Source of the DNA: Romanomermis culicivorax
Lineage: Eukaryota > Nematoda > Enoplea > Mermithida > Mermithidae
Reading direction: 5' to 3'
Length of the DNA stretch: 64,000 nt
NCBI GenBank assembly: GCA_963922205.1
Contig: CAWUHX010000265.1
Span: 186,001 to 250,000, forward strand
Below are positions 34,627 to 43,270 of this stretch, piece after piece. Within the stretch, counting starts at the first letter, position 1. Each line of letters begins with the position of its first letter. The position numbers and the translations under genes are program-made. A model generated the notes under the pieces. That model was given only the letters and a program-made list of their open reading frames with translations. It ran no database searches and was not told where the DNA came from.

Positions 34627-35367
34627 TAAGCAACCATTTTTTATCCTTGTAAATAGTTAGGTAAGATAATGAGCGAAGGTTACGCTCATCAGGGGAGTTT
34701 TGCAAGACTATTTCTGTGCCCTTTCTTGGACGAGCTACCAACTGGGAGTTGAGAAATAAACACAAAAAATTAGGTAAAAGGGGGTGGCAAGGGCCGAACC
34801 TAGGTGATCCGGAAAAGACTTTGGTCGAATTAGGTGATCTGATTAGGGGAGGTTTTTGTCATTCCCGCTCCCTCTGGTTTCCGCAAAGCGGCTGAGAAGG
34901 GGATTAGCAAAAATTAGTTGTGGAAATCAGGATTGTGATCGATTAGCGCTGATCGAGTAGCAAGAGTGTGTTGGGTTGGAGTGAAAAAAAAACACACCTA
35001 ATTTCACATATTTTTGCCTATAAATTTTGGTTTCTATAAAGGGACACCCAACAGCCAGAAAGGCTAAATATCAAGTTCCCGCTCCCAAAATTTCATAAGT
35101 TCAAAAGTTCAACGGTGTTCTGCACACAGGTGCTAGAGTTTCCCCAAAGGTAAAAAGTATTAGTGGGTAAAATTACCCAAAGAGTTGGGAAAAAAGGGTC
35201 ACGTAAATGCACATAAAGGAGTAGTAGAGTATATCTGAACTTAAATCTCTCCCCAATTTTTAGACCATAACATCCATCAGGCAATGCGGATAGCTGAGTT
35301 AGAAAGGTGGTTTTTTGCCAGTTTTGAGTTCTGACCGACCAACCCAATCGAGCGGATAACTGTTCCC
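34627..35367 (+). other. Candidate ORF3 leader intron or UTR
   Basis: Non-coding, with several stops in all frames and a pyrimidine-AG site (ctccccaatttttag) at 35260. Nothing else recognised. Confidence 0.3.
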
Positions 35368-36372
35368 ATGGGAAGTGTGGAAAGAGTGGTAAAACACCTT
35401 GAAAGCAGCACTTTCCGAGGCATGAACATTGTCGGCTTCGATGTAGAGAAGGTGAACCGCGAGGACGCTAAAAAACTATTTAGGTGGGGGGTCGATAACG
35501 AAAAAGGCAACCAGTTTGCCAGATTAGTTTTGTTCGCCCACCTAAATGGTAAAATGTTCGTAATTGACTTGATGTTGCTGCAAGAGCAAGAGTGGAACAT
35601 TTTGTTACACTTTTTTCGCTCAGCAATGTTGTTAGTCGGTTACGCCATTTTGGAGGACATAGTTTCAATTATTAATGTCTGAGGATGCGGAAAAAGCACC
35701 GATGGTCGCAATTTGTCTGACGCGATTAGATGTAGTATCAAGGATGGAAATCTTGGAAGATACTATGATCTAAGCGTCACCGCAAAGCAGATTATGGGAA
35801 GCGAGATTACCAAATCCAGGAAAGCAGGAATCTGCCCTGAGACATTGAAATTGAAAGGCCTTTTTGCCGAAATGTATCTGGCTAATATCGGTCCTCACCA
35901 GACTGATTTCAGTCTTTTACGTAATAGGCAAAATGTGGCCAAAGAAAGAGTCCCCGAAGAGATACTGCAGTACGCTGGTATGGATGGGTACTTTTCTTTG
36001 GCAATTTTTATGGGGGCATTTCACTATGGGTACGTGATTGAGCTATGTGGGGGAGTTGCTAATTTTCCTCACGATATAGTCGATCCGGCTCAGATTGAAA
36101 TTCTCTCATATAAATTTTATCAGTTTTACTCATATATAGTGACGGACTATAAACTACGTAACTTTGTGGGTACACCTGATATTGTGGTTAGGCAGCCTGA
36201 GGCCACCTACCACATGATGCGCCAAGAAATGTATGCAAGATGGGCCACGCAAGTGCAAGAAATAGGGCCTAAATTTCATTGCCACCGGGATATTTGCAAT
36301 CCTAGGAAAGGGAAAGAAATTTGCCATGGCGGGGCATCTACCCAGGTGCTTATTGTCAAGGTAAAAAATTAA
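35368..36372 (+). pseudogene. DEDDy 3'-5' exonuclease-like domain, start of ORF3, inner element
   Basis: 334 codons in one frame with a single internal TGA at 35680. Motif I is IVGFDVEKV (Asp25-x-Glu27). Motif II is LLVGYAILEDIVSI (Asp97), the VGxxIxxD form seen in WRN-like exonucleases. Motif III is QYAGMDGYFSLAIF (Tyr-x3-Asp; about 202 and 206), the DEDDy arrangement. DEDDy enzymes remove nucleotides from RNA or DNA 3' ends with two metal ions bound by these acidic residues. The segment after motif III ends in a Cys/His cluster (HCHRDICNPRKGKEICH) that might bind zinc. It lies downstream of integrase, in the ORF3/env position. The ATG at 35368 is chosen because a stop lies 33 nt upstream in frame. 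A role in trimming cDNA or RNA ends is inference. Confidence 0.72.
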
Positions 36373-37607
36373 AGCCCAATTCCTATGATGAAGCAAGTGA
36401 CCCCGATGACAACGAGGCCTGAACAGCGCTTGTCAGCCAAGGATAAATTGGGCTTGGAGTTGGTGGAGGAGATGGCGCAAGGAAAGCAGTATCATGAGCT
36501 TATGCAGCCAGCGTCCTTAGTGTGGTTCATAGACACAGCGAGAAAGGTTGTCAAATTACCCCAGGATCGTCAAAAGCAAGCACTACTGGATGCCCTAAAA
36601 AACCATCTGGTTCATGTGCCTATTGACATTGATCCTGGAGTGGGGTATTTTGACAAAGATCACTGGAAGCCTCAGCTGGCGGAGTATGCTAAGGCATTTG
36701 AGGAAAAGCGGTTCTCAGAACTGCAAGCCGCTTGTGCCTTAGTCCCGTGGCCTTCCACATGATCTGGCCCCATAGCAGAAAGGAACTGGAATTTGTAATG
36801 GCCGAAATGTTTAGTTACAGGTTCATTACATCGTTCAGCCCAGAGTTACAGGATAAGATAAAGGAAATGGCTCGGCGGTCAGATGAAAGGTTATCCCAGT
36901 ATCTTTTGTTGGCGAAAACTCTTCCAAGCATAGAGTATGAGGTACCCCGAAAAGGTGCTGGAATAGTTGTTTGGATGAATCAATTCGGATTTATGCCGAT
37001 TCAGTTAAGGTTATGGAAGGACGTGGATGTGTGTGCGCTGATCCCTGGTAGTCCTGACACAATAACTAGGGACAGTAAGAGCTATAGCTCAAATCCGTAT
37101 TATTATGTTAGGTTCTACCATATCGAGCTAGCACAAAGGACGCCTTTATTAAGATATGGGGTAACCTGACAAACCAAAATTGACAAGGTTGGAGATGTCT
37201 ATGGGTCATTGGCTGAAAATAGGGAGTATAGTACAGCCTTCCCTAAAAAGATCTTTGACCATGGACCTTTGGCCTCAGATTTACCGGGAATTCAGCACAC
37301 ATTTAGTTATAAAAGGGGTGAAGGTGTTGTCACCAAACTAGCTGGCAAGATTAGTCCCCACCAAGCTGGAGTAGGTGTAGTTGAATTTCCGATACTTTCA
37401 GGTCAGGAAGTCCAAACGTCGGAAAGTGAAATCTTCAGCGATGCAGTTGGACTGCTGGCTGAGGGTGAATCACAAGACAAAGGGCTAGATGAGGACGTGA
37501 CTGAACTGTCGGAAGAAGAGCAGCAGGAAGAGCAATCGGTTCCGGCAACGGAACTGATGCAAGCTCAAACTGCTCAGAAGCAGTCCGAACTCAGCAACCA
37601 ACATTGA
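36373..37607 (+). pseudogene. ORF3 middle region, inner element
   Basis: Continues the exonuclease reading after a TAA (36370) in the same frame to about 36745, then shifts frame once and goes on, with TGA at 37167 and 37605. The first part is helical and charged (KDKLGLELVEEMAQGKQYHE; QALLDALKNHLVHVPIDID). The second has Tyr-rich beta-like sequence (SNPYYYVRFYHIELAQ), and it ends acidic and Gln/Glu-rich ([17 protein letters not shown]). No known domain recognised. If the interruptions are late mutations, ORF3 was about 1310 codons long. Confidence 0.55.
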
Positions 37608-39311
37608 TTGGAGGAAATTTTAAAGATGGAAGAGGAGGGGAAGGAAAAGATTCAACTCCAACATGAGCAAATGGAGGAAGAATTGAGGAAAAGTATGGTG
37701 ATTTACAATGAAAAAGTTCGTCAAATGTCAATCCAATTCGGACTCCAAAAAGACGATACCGCAGGGCCCGAGATGGAAGCAAAAGTAGTTGTATTAGAGC
37801 CACCATCGCCGATGAAGGTAGACAACAATATGGCCTCCGACAAGCTTGTTATTGATGAAATGATAGTGGAAACGCCCGAATCGGAGATGAGGGAGAGCAA
37901 GGAGGTAATAGCGTTTTCTGCTGATGGGGGTGTTCCAGGTTTATATTCAGCCAAAGTCGTTCAGAGTATGAGAGAAAAGGGTTGGAACGATGAAAGAATA
38001 CTGTTTATGGCTGAAAGAAAGAAGAAAATGAGATTGAAGGAGAAGGAAAAGAGGAAGAAGGGTGGCAAGGGATCAAAAGTAGAACAGAAAGAGGAAGACA
38101 GTAAGACGGGGACTTCGTCCGTCATATCGACTTCAACTTCTACAATTACCTCCACTGCTACCCCCACATCCCAAATTACTTCCACTTCAAATGGAACACC
38201 GTCATTGGCTACATCTTCAGTGGCAACTGCAACTCAAGATAGTATATCTAAGACTAGTCAAACTTCAGGCCCAATAGGCCTTGCCATGGCGAAACCGACA
38301 CCGAAAGGTCAGGCAGAACCCAGCAAGGACCAAAAACCAGGAGTGGCAGCTAGTCAGGTGCAAGGGGCTGGTCCTAGCAAAATTAAGCGGGCACAGGCTG
38401 CTCAGGCAACTGAAATGCTGGAAGTGACTGCAGAAAAATTCAAGGACAGTCTTTTGGACTTCTGGGATGTCTATCAACCAAAAACCAGAGAATCTGGACC
38501 CATATCATTTTTTATGAGTGCAGTGGCCAAATATTTTGCTTTCGAGCAATTCGAGTCAGAAAGGGTTTTCTTCATGGTAAATGATGCTGTTAGAGAAATC
38601 TACTGGGATTATGAACAACAGTTCAGAGTCCAGGGAGCGTTTCTCTATGATCGGACCAATTTACCAGAAGAACTCTGGGAAAGAGTCATTTATGACTTTC
38701 TCCCCAGGTGGCTCAAAGGAGAGAGAGCACCTGATGTGTTTTCCTTGGTAAGGTATCTGGTTATGATGCTATTCCTTGTGTTGGAATGCACCCTGCTATC
38801 CCCGATGCATATTGGCAACATTTATGCCAGGGCGATGGTGGCGGTGAATAACCGACTGTTGAGGGTGTATAATAGCCGGGATACCCCCTTGGAATTCAAA
38901 ACGGCGTTTCGATCAGTGATGCTCAGTAGCAATCACCAGGTCGGAGTGATGGGAGCCAAAAGAAGTGCCAGTTCAGACTTGCAAAGCTCTGTTAAGTTCA
39001 GTGAAGCTCAAGACGGAAAAACTGGTGCAACTTTGAAGGTTCCCGGACCTCAAGGTCAAGGTCAAAGCAAAGGAAGCCAGGAATTAGCCCCGATTACGCA
39101 AGGAAAGGTGCAAAAAACTGGTAACCACGGCTGAGGCCAATTTCAGTTCCACAACCCCAACCAGGGTGGTCATGGAGCAGTGCATGGCAGAGGTCCTGCG
39201 CCCCAGGTGCAAGGTAGAGGTGGCCAGCAGGGCCAGTGGGTATGGAGGCCTTACCGATGTTGTGGAGGAGTGCACAGAGGGGCGCAAGGAGGCGGCCAGC
39301 CGCAACAGTAA
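37608..39311 (+). pseudogene. ORF3 C-terminal region: coiled coil, Ser/Thr linker, helical domain, RG-rich tail
   Basis: The same frame as the preceding part, separated by one TGA. Order: a Glu/Lys-rich coiled coil (37610-37750), a Lys-rich basic block ([18 protein letters not shown], near 38020), a Ser/Thr-only linker ([15 protein letters not shown], 38130-38240), a Gln/Ala linker, and a folded helical domain (38400-38940: [35 protein letters not shown]). A TGA at 39132 is followed in frame by a Gly/Gln/Arg-rich tail with RGG-like repeats (HGRGPAPQVQGRGGQQGQW) to TAA 39309. The helical domain aligns loosely with [19 protein letters not shown] of the outer element. Helical domain plus basic tail recalls a Gag capsid plus nucleocapsid; this is inference. 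Confidence 0.55.
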
Positions 39312-39521
39312 TTTAGCTGCAAGGTTTTTGGCCTAAAAATATCATTTTTTGCATTTATTTTGGATAAAAAACATAAAATACAAAGAAAATATTAAACCAC
39401 TAAAATACAAAATCCAAAATACAAAAAAAAATTTTTCTCAATTGTTGCGTGCTTTAAATTTTTATTCGTTTTTCGTACCTCGCATATCCAAAACGGGCAT
39501 GTAAAAAATTTATTTTTTCAC
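39312..39521 (+). other. AT-rich 3' untranslated stretch, inner element
   Basis: Simple A/T-rich sequence with several aaaatacaaa motifs; nothing coding. Confidence 0.4.
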
Positions 39522-39902
39522 TTGATCCCCATTATAATGTCGCCTTATTTTTTCTTTTTTTTTATTTTTTGCTCAATCGATAGGCCCTGGATATTTGATT
39601 TTTTTGTGATAATCGTACTAATGTACATATTTTGTAGATTATTTAGATATAGTAGAAAATTTTTGGATGAGGGCAACGTTGGAAAAAGGGCATGGACTTC
39701 ACAGCGAAACACGCAACCTGAAAAAGATAGACAGATAAATGTTCTGTCCCTGGCGTCCGGTGTATGGCACAAAACGAAAGGTCACCGGATGGTCGGCAAC
39801 CGAAGACCCTCGGCCCTGGTGCAGCTCAAATCCGATACGGCGGTAGGCCAACAAAGTCAAGCAGACGTGGAGTCATCAATCTGTCGGCATCCAGACCAAT
39901 AG
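39522..39902 (+). CDS. Small hydrophobic protein before the 3' LTR, inner element
   Basis: 126 codons starting MIPIIMSPYFFFFFIFC, with two hydrophobic stretches (residues about 5-16 and 23-40, DFFVIIVLMYIFCRLF) followed by a basic juxtamembrane segment and a hydrophilic tail. It could be a short membrane protein. A hydrophobic reading also occurs just before the 3' LTR in the outer element (from 41277) and in the element at 59-64 kb (60039-60320). AT-rich sequence readily gives Phe/Ile-rich readings, so this may be fortuitous. Confidence 0.35.
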   Translation: MIPIIMSPYFFFFFIFCSIDRPWIFDFFVIIVLMYIFCRLFRYSRKFLDEGNVGKRAWTSQRNTQPEKDRQINVLSLASGVWHKTKGHRMVGNRRPSALVQLKSDTAVGQQSQADVESSICRHPDQ

Positions 39903-40128
39903 ATAGCGCACCCGGACAGCCTTGTGAACATTCCGGTATGCCTGGTAAAAAGACTTGACGTAAGAGGGTGGTCATTCGGAAAGCTTTCCGCAAGGGGGCA
40001 TGAATGACCAAAAAGGTTCAGAAAACTGCTTTGACTGTATTAGGTCCTGAAAAGGTTCCGAAATTGTCGTGGTGGCATATTATGAATCTTTTTCACCTCC
40101 CCTTGGTCAGTTTCGAGGCTCGAGGAAT

Positions 40129-40723
40129 GTCGGGGATGGACATAGTCTATCTACAGGTTGGGAAGAAATAGCCAAAGTGGACGCAAAACGCGTCGACGCC
40201 GATTTGCATAGACACCGTGCATAAAAGTACTGGTCGTCTATGTTTTTGGTCATTCTCTGATTGTTTGTTTATTTTATAATAAAAAAAAATCGGTGGGCCA
40301 GTAGGCCATATTATTATATAATATTTTATTATATTTTTGTGGAGATTTTCCCCAAAATACAACGTCCCTCGCCTGGACATTTATTGGACGACTCGCAGCG
40401 GAGGGAACGCAGGTTAGACCCCGGATCTCTGAAGTGCCACCCAGCGTGCAAGTCTACATTTACAACTCAATTCTCTGCCTGACTTCTAGGGTTGCCCCAG
40501 ATTTGAAGTTACTTGAGCTCAGAGAGTTATGAAATCTTCTGCAGTTCCTAGGAATGAAAGCAGGAGATTTTTGTTGATTTTGAGACTGACGGAACTGTTG
40601 CAAACTTATTCTACCTAAGGTTTCGGCCTGATTAGGTGAATTAGTGAGTGACTGATTAGGTCTATTTTTGATACCAATTCATTTATTATATTTCTCAACT
40701 TCCACCAAAGTCTCATTTCAACA
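40129..40723 (+). repeat. 3' LTR, inner element
   Basis: 595 bp, TGTCGGGGATGGACATAG to CTCATTTCAACA, matching 28716-29312. A modest purine-rich GAGGCTCGAGGAA precedes it. CCAT target duplication follows at 40724. Confidence 0.92.
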
Positions 40724-40727
40724 CCAT

Positions 40728-41289
40728 GCACACCGCCCATTTGGCTCTCTTTCTGTATGAAGCACGAGGCTTGGACAACCCATTGTGTCTATTGCAGGCC
40801 TACAACACTGCTGTGGGCTTGATTGATAGCTGGATGGCCTACCCCCAATATTCTCTATTTGCACAACCGCCCAAAATTGCCGATATCCAACGAATCTACC
40901 TCCAGTATCATAGCGAAACTGACCGTCCCATACCCCTGCTGCGCCGGCATGATTTCTCCTACCGGTGGAACTTGTTGCCTCTGCAACTGTTGCCGCCAAC
41001 AGGGCTACCTTCCGACCACCCCTCGTTGATAGCTACGCAGTTGCTGCCTCAGGGCGTCAACTGTCTCGCCCTGTGGCAAACCTCCACTTCATCCTCCCAC
41101 CGGGGCAATGCTGCCGACTACGGCCGCTATCCCCGCCATTCTCGTTCAGTTCGTTTTGATGGCCATGACGATCCTCGCGATCCCCATGGTTATCACAATG
41201 ACCACTATCGCCAAGAAAACCGCAACCGCCGCGACAATCAGCAACAATCTCGATCCGCATCCGACACTCGCCATCATGGCTGCCATTGA
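40728..41289 (+). pseudogene. ORF3 of the outer element, C-terminal part after the inner insertion
   Basis: Continues the reading broken at 28715. It first gives the remainder of a helical domain ([20 protein letters not shown], then [12 protein letters not shown]), then Pro/Leu-rich sequence. The tail is very basic and His/Arg/Asp/Asn-rich ([38 protein letters not shown]) and ends at TGA 41287. The domain order (helical, then basic tail) matches the inner ORF3. Confidence 0.6.
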
Positions 41290-41650
41290 TTCCAAGCTTT
41301 TGTACAGTACCATTTGTTTTTCCTTTTTGTTTTTCATTAACCTCTTTTATACCGGTTGTTTTTTCTTTGGTGTGCTTTATTTTGTACTAGTATTCCCAGC
41401 GCATGTGCAGCCGATGCTAAGACCACGCAGTAAGACGACTCGACTTGTTCTATGGTCACACGCCTCCGCTTGCACCGTTTTATCCTTTTCCGCCTCTGCT
41501 GCCATATGCCGGTATCATTACTGCCACCGTCCTAGTGGCCGGCCTCACCTTCCCATCCACATGGCGCTGTATACTGGTGCGCTCCAGTATATCAGTGTGG
41601 AGGGAGTGACAACGCGAGCTGTGGTGTTGCCGAATTTATGGCCTCCCTAA
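41277..41650 (+). CDS. Hydrophobic reading before the 3' LTR, outer element
   Basis: An overlapping reading in another frame (open from 41108) contains a clear hydrophobic block, [20 protein letters not shown] then GVLYFVLVF, followed by a basic, Ser/His-rich tail. It overlaps the end of ORF3 and stops 206 nt before the LTR. It might be a membrane protein like the one at 39522. Evidence is composition and position only. Confidence 0.3.
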
Positions 41651-41840
41651 TTGCAACCCGTGTTGGGAGGTCTCACCCTATGCGCCGTCCGAAGTCGGCT
41701 CAAACAAATGCAAGGACTCTGTCGGCCCCACTGCGCAATGCCGAAGATCCCTTCAGCCACCCCGGTGATGGCCTGTAGTGGCGGTGCCCTTCCCCTTGCA
41801 CGTTTTGGTTATTTTTTGACGATCGCTTAAGGCGATCTAC

Positions 41841-41856
41841 TGCAAGGGGGGAGGGG
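41841..41856 (+). promoter_or_regulatory. Polypurine tract, outer element
   Basis: GCAAGGGGGGAGGGG immediately upstream of the 3' LTR at 41857: the primer for plus-strand DNA synthesis. Confidence 0.8.
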
Positions 41857-42401
41857 TGTTGTAGTGTGTTTCCGCTGATTTTGTCATATTTTGTCAATCC
41901 CCGAATGAGGCCTGCAAGTGCCAAGCGGAGTGTGCGACGCGGACCATCAACAGTCGTCCTACTGTAGCACACGTCGGTACGCGTGCGCTGACTCATGGTG
42001 TATTATTCTTTTTGTGTTTTGATAATGTGTGCCCCGTTGGCTATTTTCTCTCTACTTGCCACCTCCCCGCACGCACTCCTTTGTTTGTTTTCCTTCTTAG
42101 TGCATGAGAGTGAACCATTTTCTACTTTCGCCCCGTTTCGTTTGTAAGCAAGTGTTTTTCCATTACGTAAGACAAAATTAGAAAGGTCTCTCCTTTCCGG
42201 TTTGTATTTAATTTGGGAGACAATTAAGGTAGCAACTTTTCCTTGATTGGTGGGAACATTTGTGTCGGGTTTAAGTACAAGTAATTAAGTTAAACGGATA
42301 AGCGTGGGCGTGGGAAATACGTACATTAAGGATGAACCCCTGGGATCCCAATCGTGCCTGAACTCAAAGACCAAAGCCCGGACAACTTTTCAAATACAAC
42401 A
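41857..42401 (+). repeat. 3' LTR, outer element
   Basis: 545 bp, TGTTGTAGTGTGTTTCC to CAAATACAACA, matching the 5' LTR at 15424-15962 with multiple substitutions and a small indel. Confidence 0.9.
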
Positions 42402-42637
42402 AAAGTTCCAAATTGCTGAGACAGCAATATCAAACTAACCACAAAGATCACTATCACAAACAGGCATCAAAAAGCGTCTAGCAATGGGCCTCGCCTCGAT
42501 GCATTTGAAATTTGTTCCCAATTTGAATGTTAAACAAGATAAATGGTTGAAATTTCGAATTAAGACTTGTAATTTAAGGCAAAAGTAAAATCAAAGAAAA
42601 CGAGAAAGAAGTTAAGAACGGAAAATATAGTGCTCAC

Positions 42638-42769
42638 ATCAATTTCAAGCCCTCGATTCAACATAAATTCGAACCAATCATGCCAAAAAGGCAAATTGTT
42701 GACGTGCCACCGACAAAATAGTAGCGCAATTTCATCCTTGCACAGTAGAAACAATCGTTCATCTCGAAT
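42638..42769 (-). CDS. Host gene, exon 3
   Basis: 132 nt (44 codons), phase 0 at both ends: acceptor cacttttag then ATTCGAGATGAA, donor GAT then gtgagc. Encodes a Trp/Phe/Leu-rich helical stretch (CRWHVNNLPFWHDWFEFMLN). No stop in frame. It lies between the nested retroelements (intron 3, 28.2 kb) and the palindrome region (intron 2). Confidence 0.65.
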
Positions 42770-42831
42770 CTAAAGTGCTATACAGGGTGAGCCAAAAAAG
42801 GCGACCGGTGCTGTCTTTCATAACTTTCGAA

Positions 42832-43270
42832 CATACATGTAACGGAGCCCCGAGGTCTGGGGGGTCGAGCGACTTTTTCAGGGCCGGGGGTCAGCAATTC
42901 CCAAAATTTTGGAGGGAGGGGTCTCTCAACGAAAAAAATTCGATTTTTCACGAAAAAATTCCGAAAAATAGTTCAAAAAATAGTAATTTTTCCTAAGAAA
43001 ACCCGAAAAAAAGTTTTCATGGCGCAAAGGGCCAAGAAAATTCCCATTTTTCACCATTTTTCGTTCAAAAATTGACATTTTTAATCAAAAAATTGACATT
43101 TTTCAGTATTTTTCCGACCAAAAGTATGGGGGTCCCAACGGCTACCATATGACTAGTCATTGGATTGGGAAATCCTGGGGGAGCGGTCGCCCAATGACTA
43201 GCCATATGGTCGACGATTTCTTGTGGCGGGGGGTTCCCATAGCACTCCCCCCCAATTACATGTAGGTATG
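42832..43270. mobile_element. CATACATGTAA-family MITE copy
   Basis: Starts CATACATGTAACGGAGCCCCG and ends CCAATTACATGTAGGTATG, with an exact 8-bp duplication CTTTCGAA (42824-42831, 43271-43278). It forms the outer end of the left arm of the large palindrome. Confidence 0.85.

Larger units (their letters stand above)
28716..40723 (+). mobile_element. Inner LTR retrotransposon (Ty3/Gypsy-like with exonuclease ORF3)
   Basis: About 12 kb between direct LTRs 28716-29312 and 40129-40723, flanked by an exact 4-bp duplication CCAT (28712-28715, 40724-40727). It carries gag, a deleted pol, a roughly 1310-codon ORF3 and a hydrophobic ORF. It is inserted in the same orientation inside ORF3 of the outer element, whose reading frame continues across the site. 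It is a distant relative of its host element by Gag, integrase and ORF3 alignment, but the LTRs are unrelated in sequence. Confidence 0.92.
15424..42401 (+). mobile_element. Outer LTR retrotransposon (Ty3/Gypsy-like with exonuclease ORF3)
   Basis: Bounded by two direct LTRs (15424-15962 and 41857-42401) that align along their whole length. Order: LTR, primer site, gag, protease, RT, RNase H, integrase, long ORF3, hydrophobic ORF, purine tract, LTR. Three elements are inserted within: two MITEs (24857-25395, 25523-25956) and a complete second LTR element (28716-40723). Flanks AAATG (left) and AAAGT (right) are not an exact duplication. It sits antisense in intron 3 of the host gene. Without insertions it is about 14 kb. 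Confidence 0.88.

Noticed and set aside
34356-34765. Two minus-strand readings of 93-95 codons after the inner pol
   Set aside because: They overlap each other and the plus-strand leader reading, and show no domain or conserved counterpart in the outer element.
35683-35710. A Walker-A-like string GCGKST just after the TGA in the exonuclease reading
   Set aside because: No ATPase context (no Walker B or hydrophobic strand before it), and it lies between exonuclease motifs II and III where a P-loop is not expected. Treated as chance.
27637-39134. TGA read as an amino acid (code reassignment or selenocysteine)
   Set aside because: The host exons use TGA as terminator, and several elements also have TAA/TAG stops and frameshifts. 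Ordinary decay explains the pattern.
15419-42406. An exact target duplication for the outer LTR element
   Set aside because: AAATG on the left and AAAGT on the right do not match well enough to claim; it may have mutated or the element may be an LTR-LTR recombinant.
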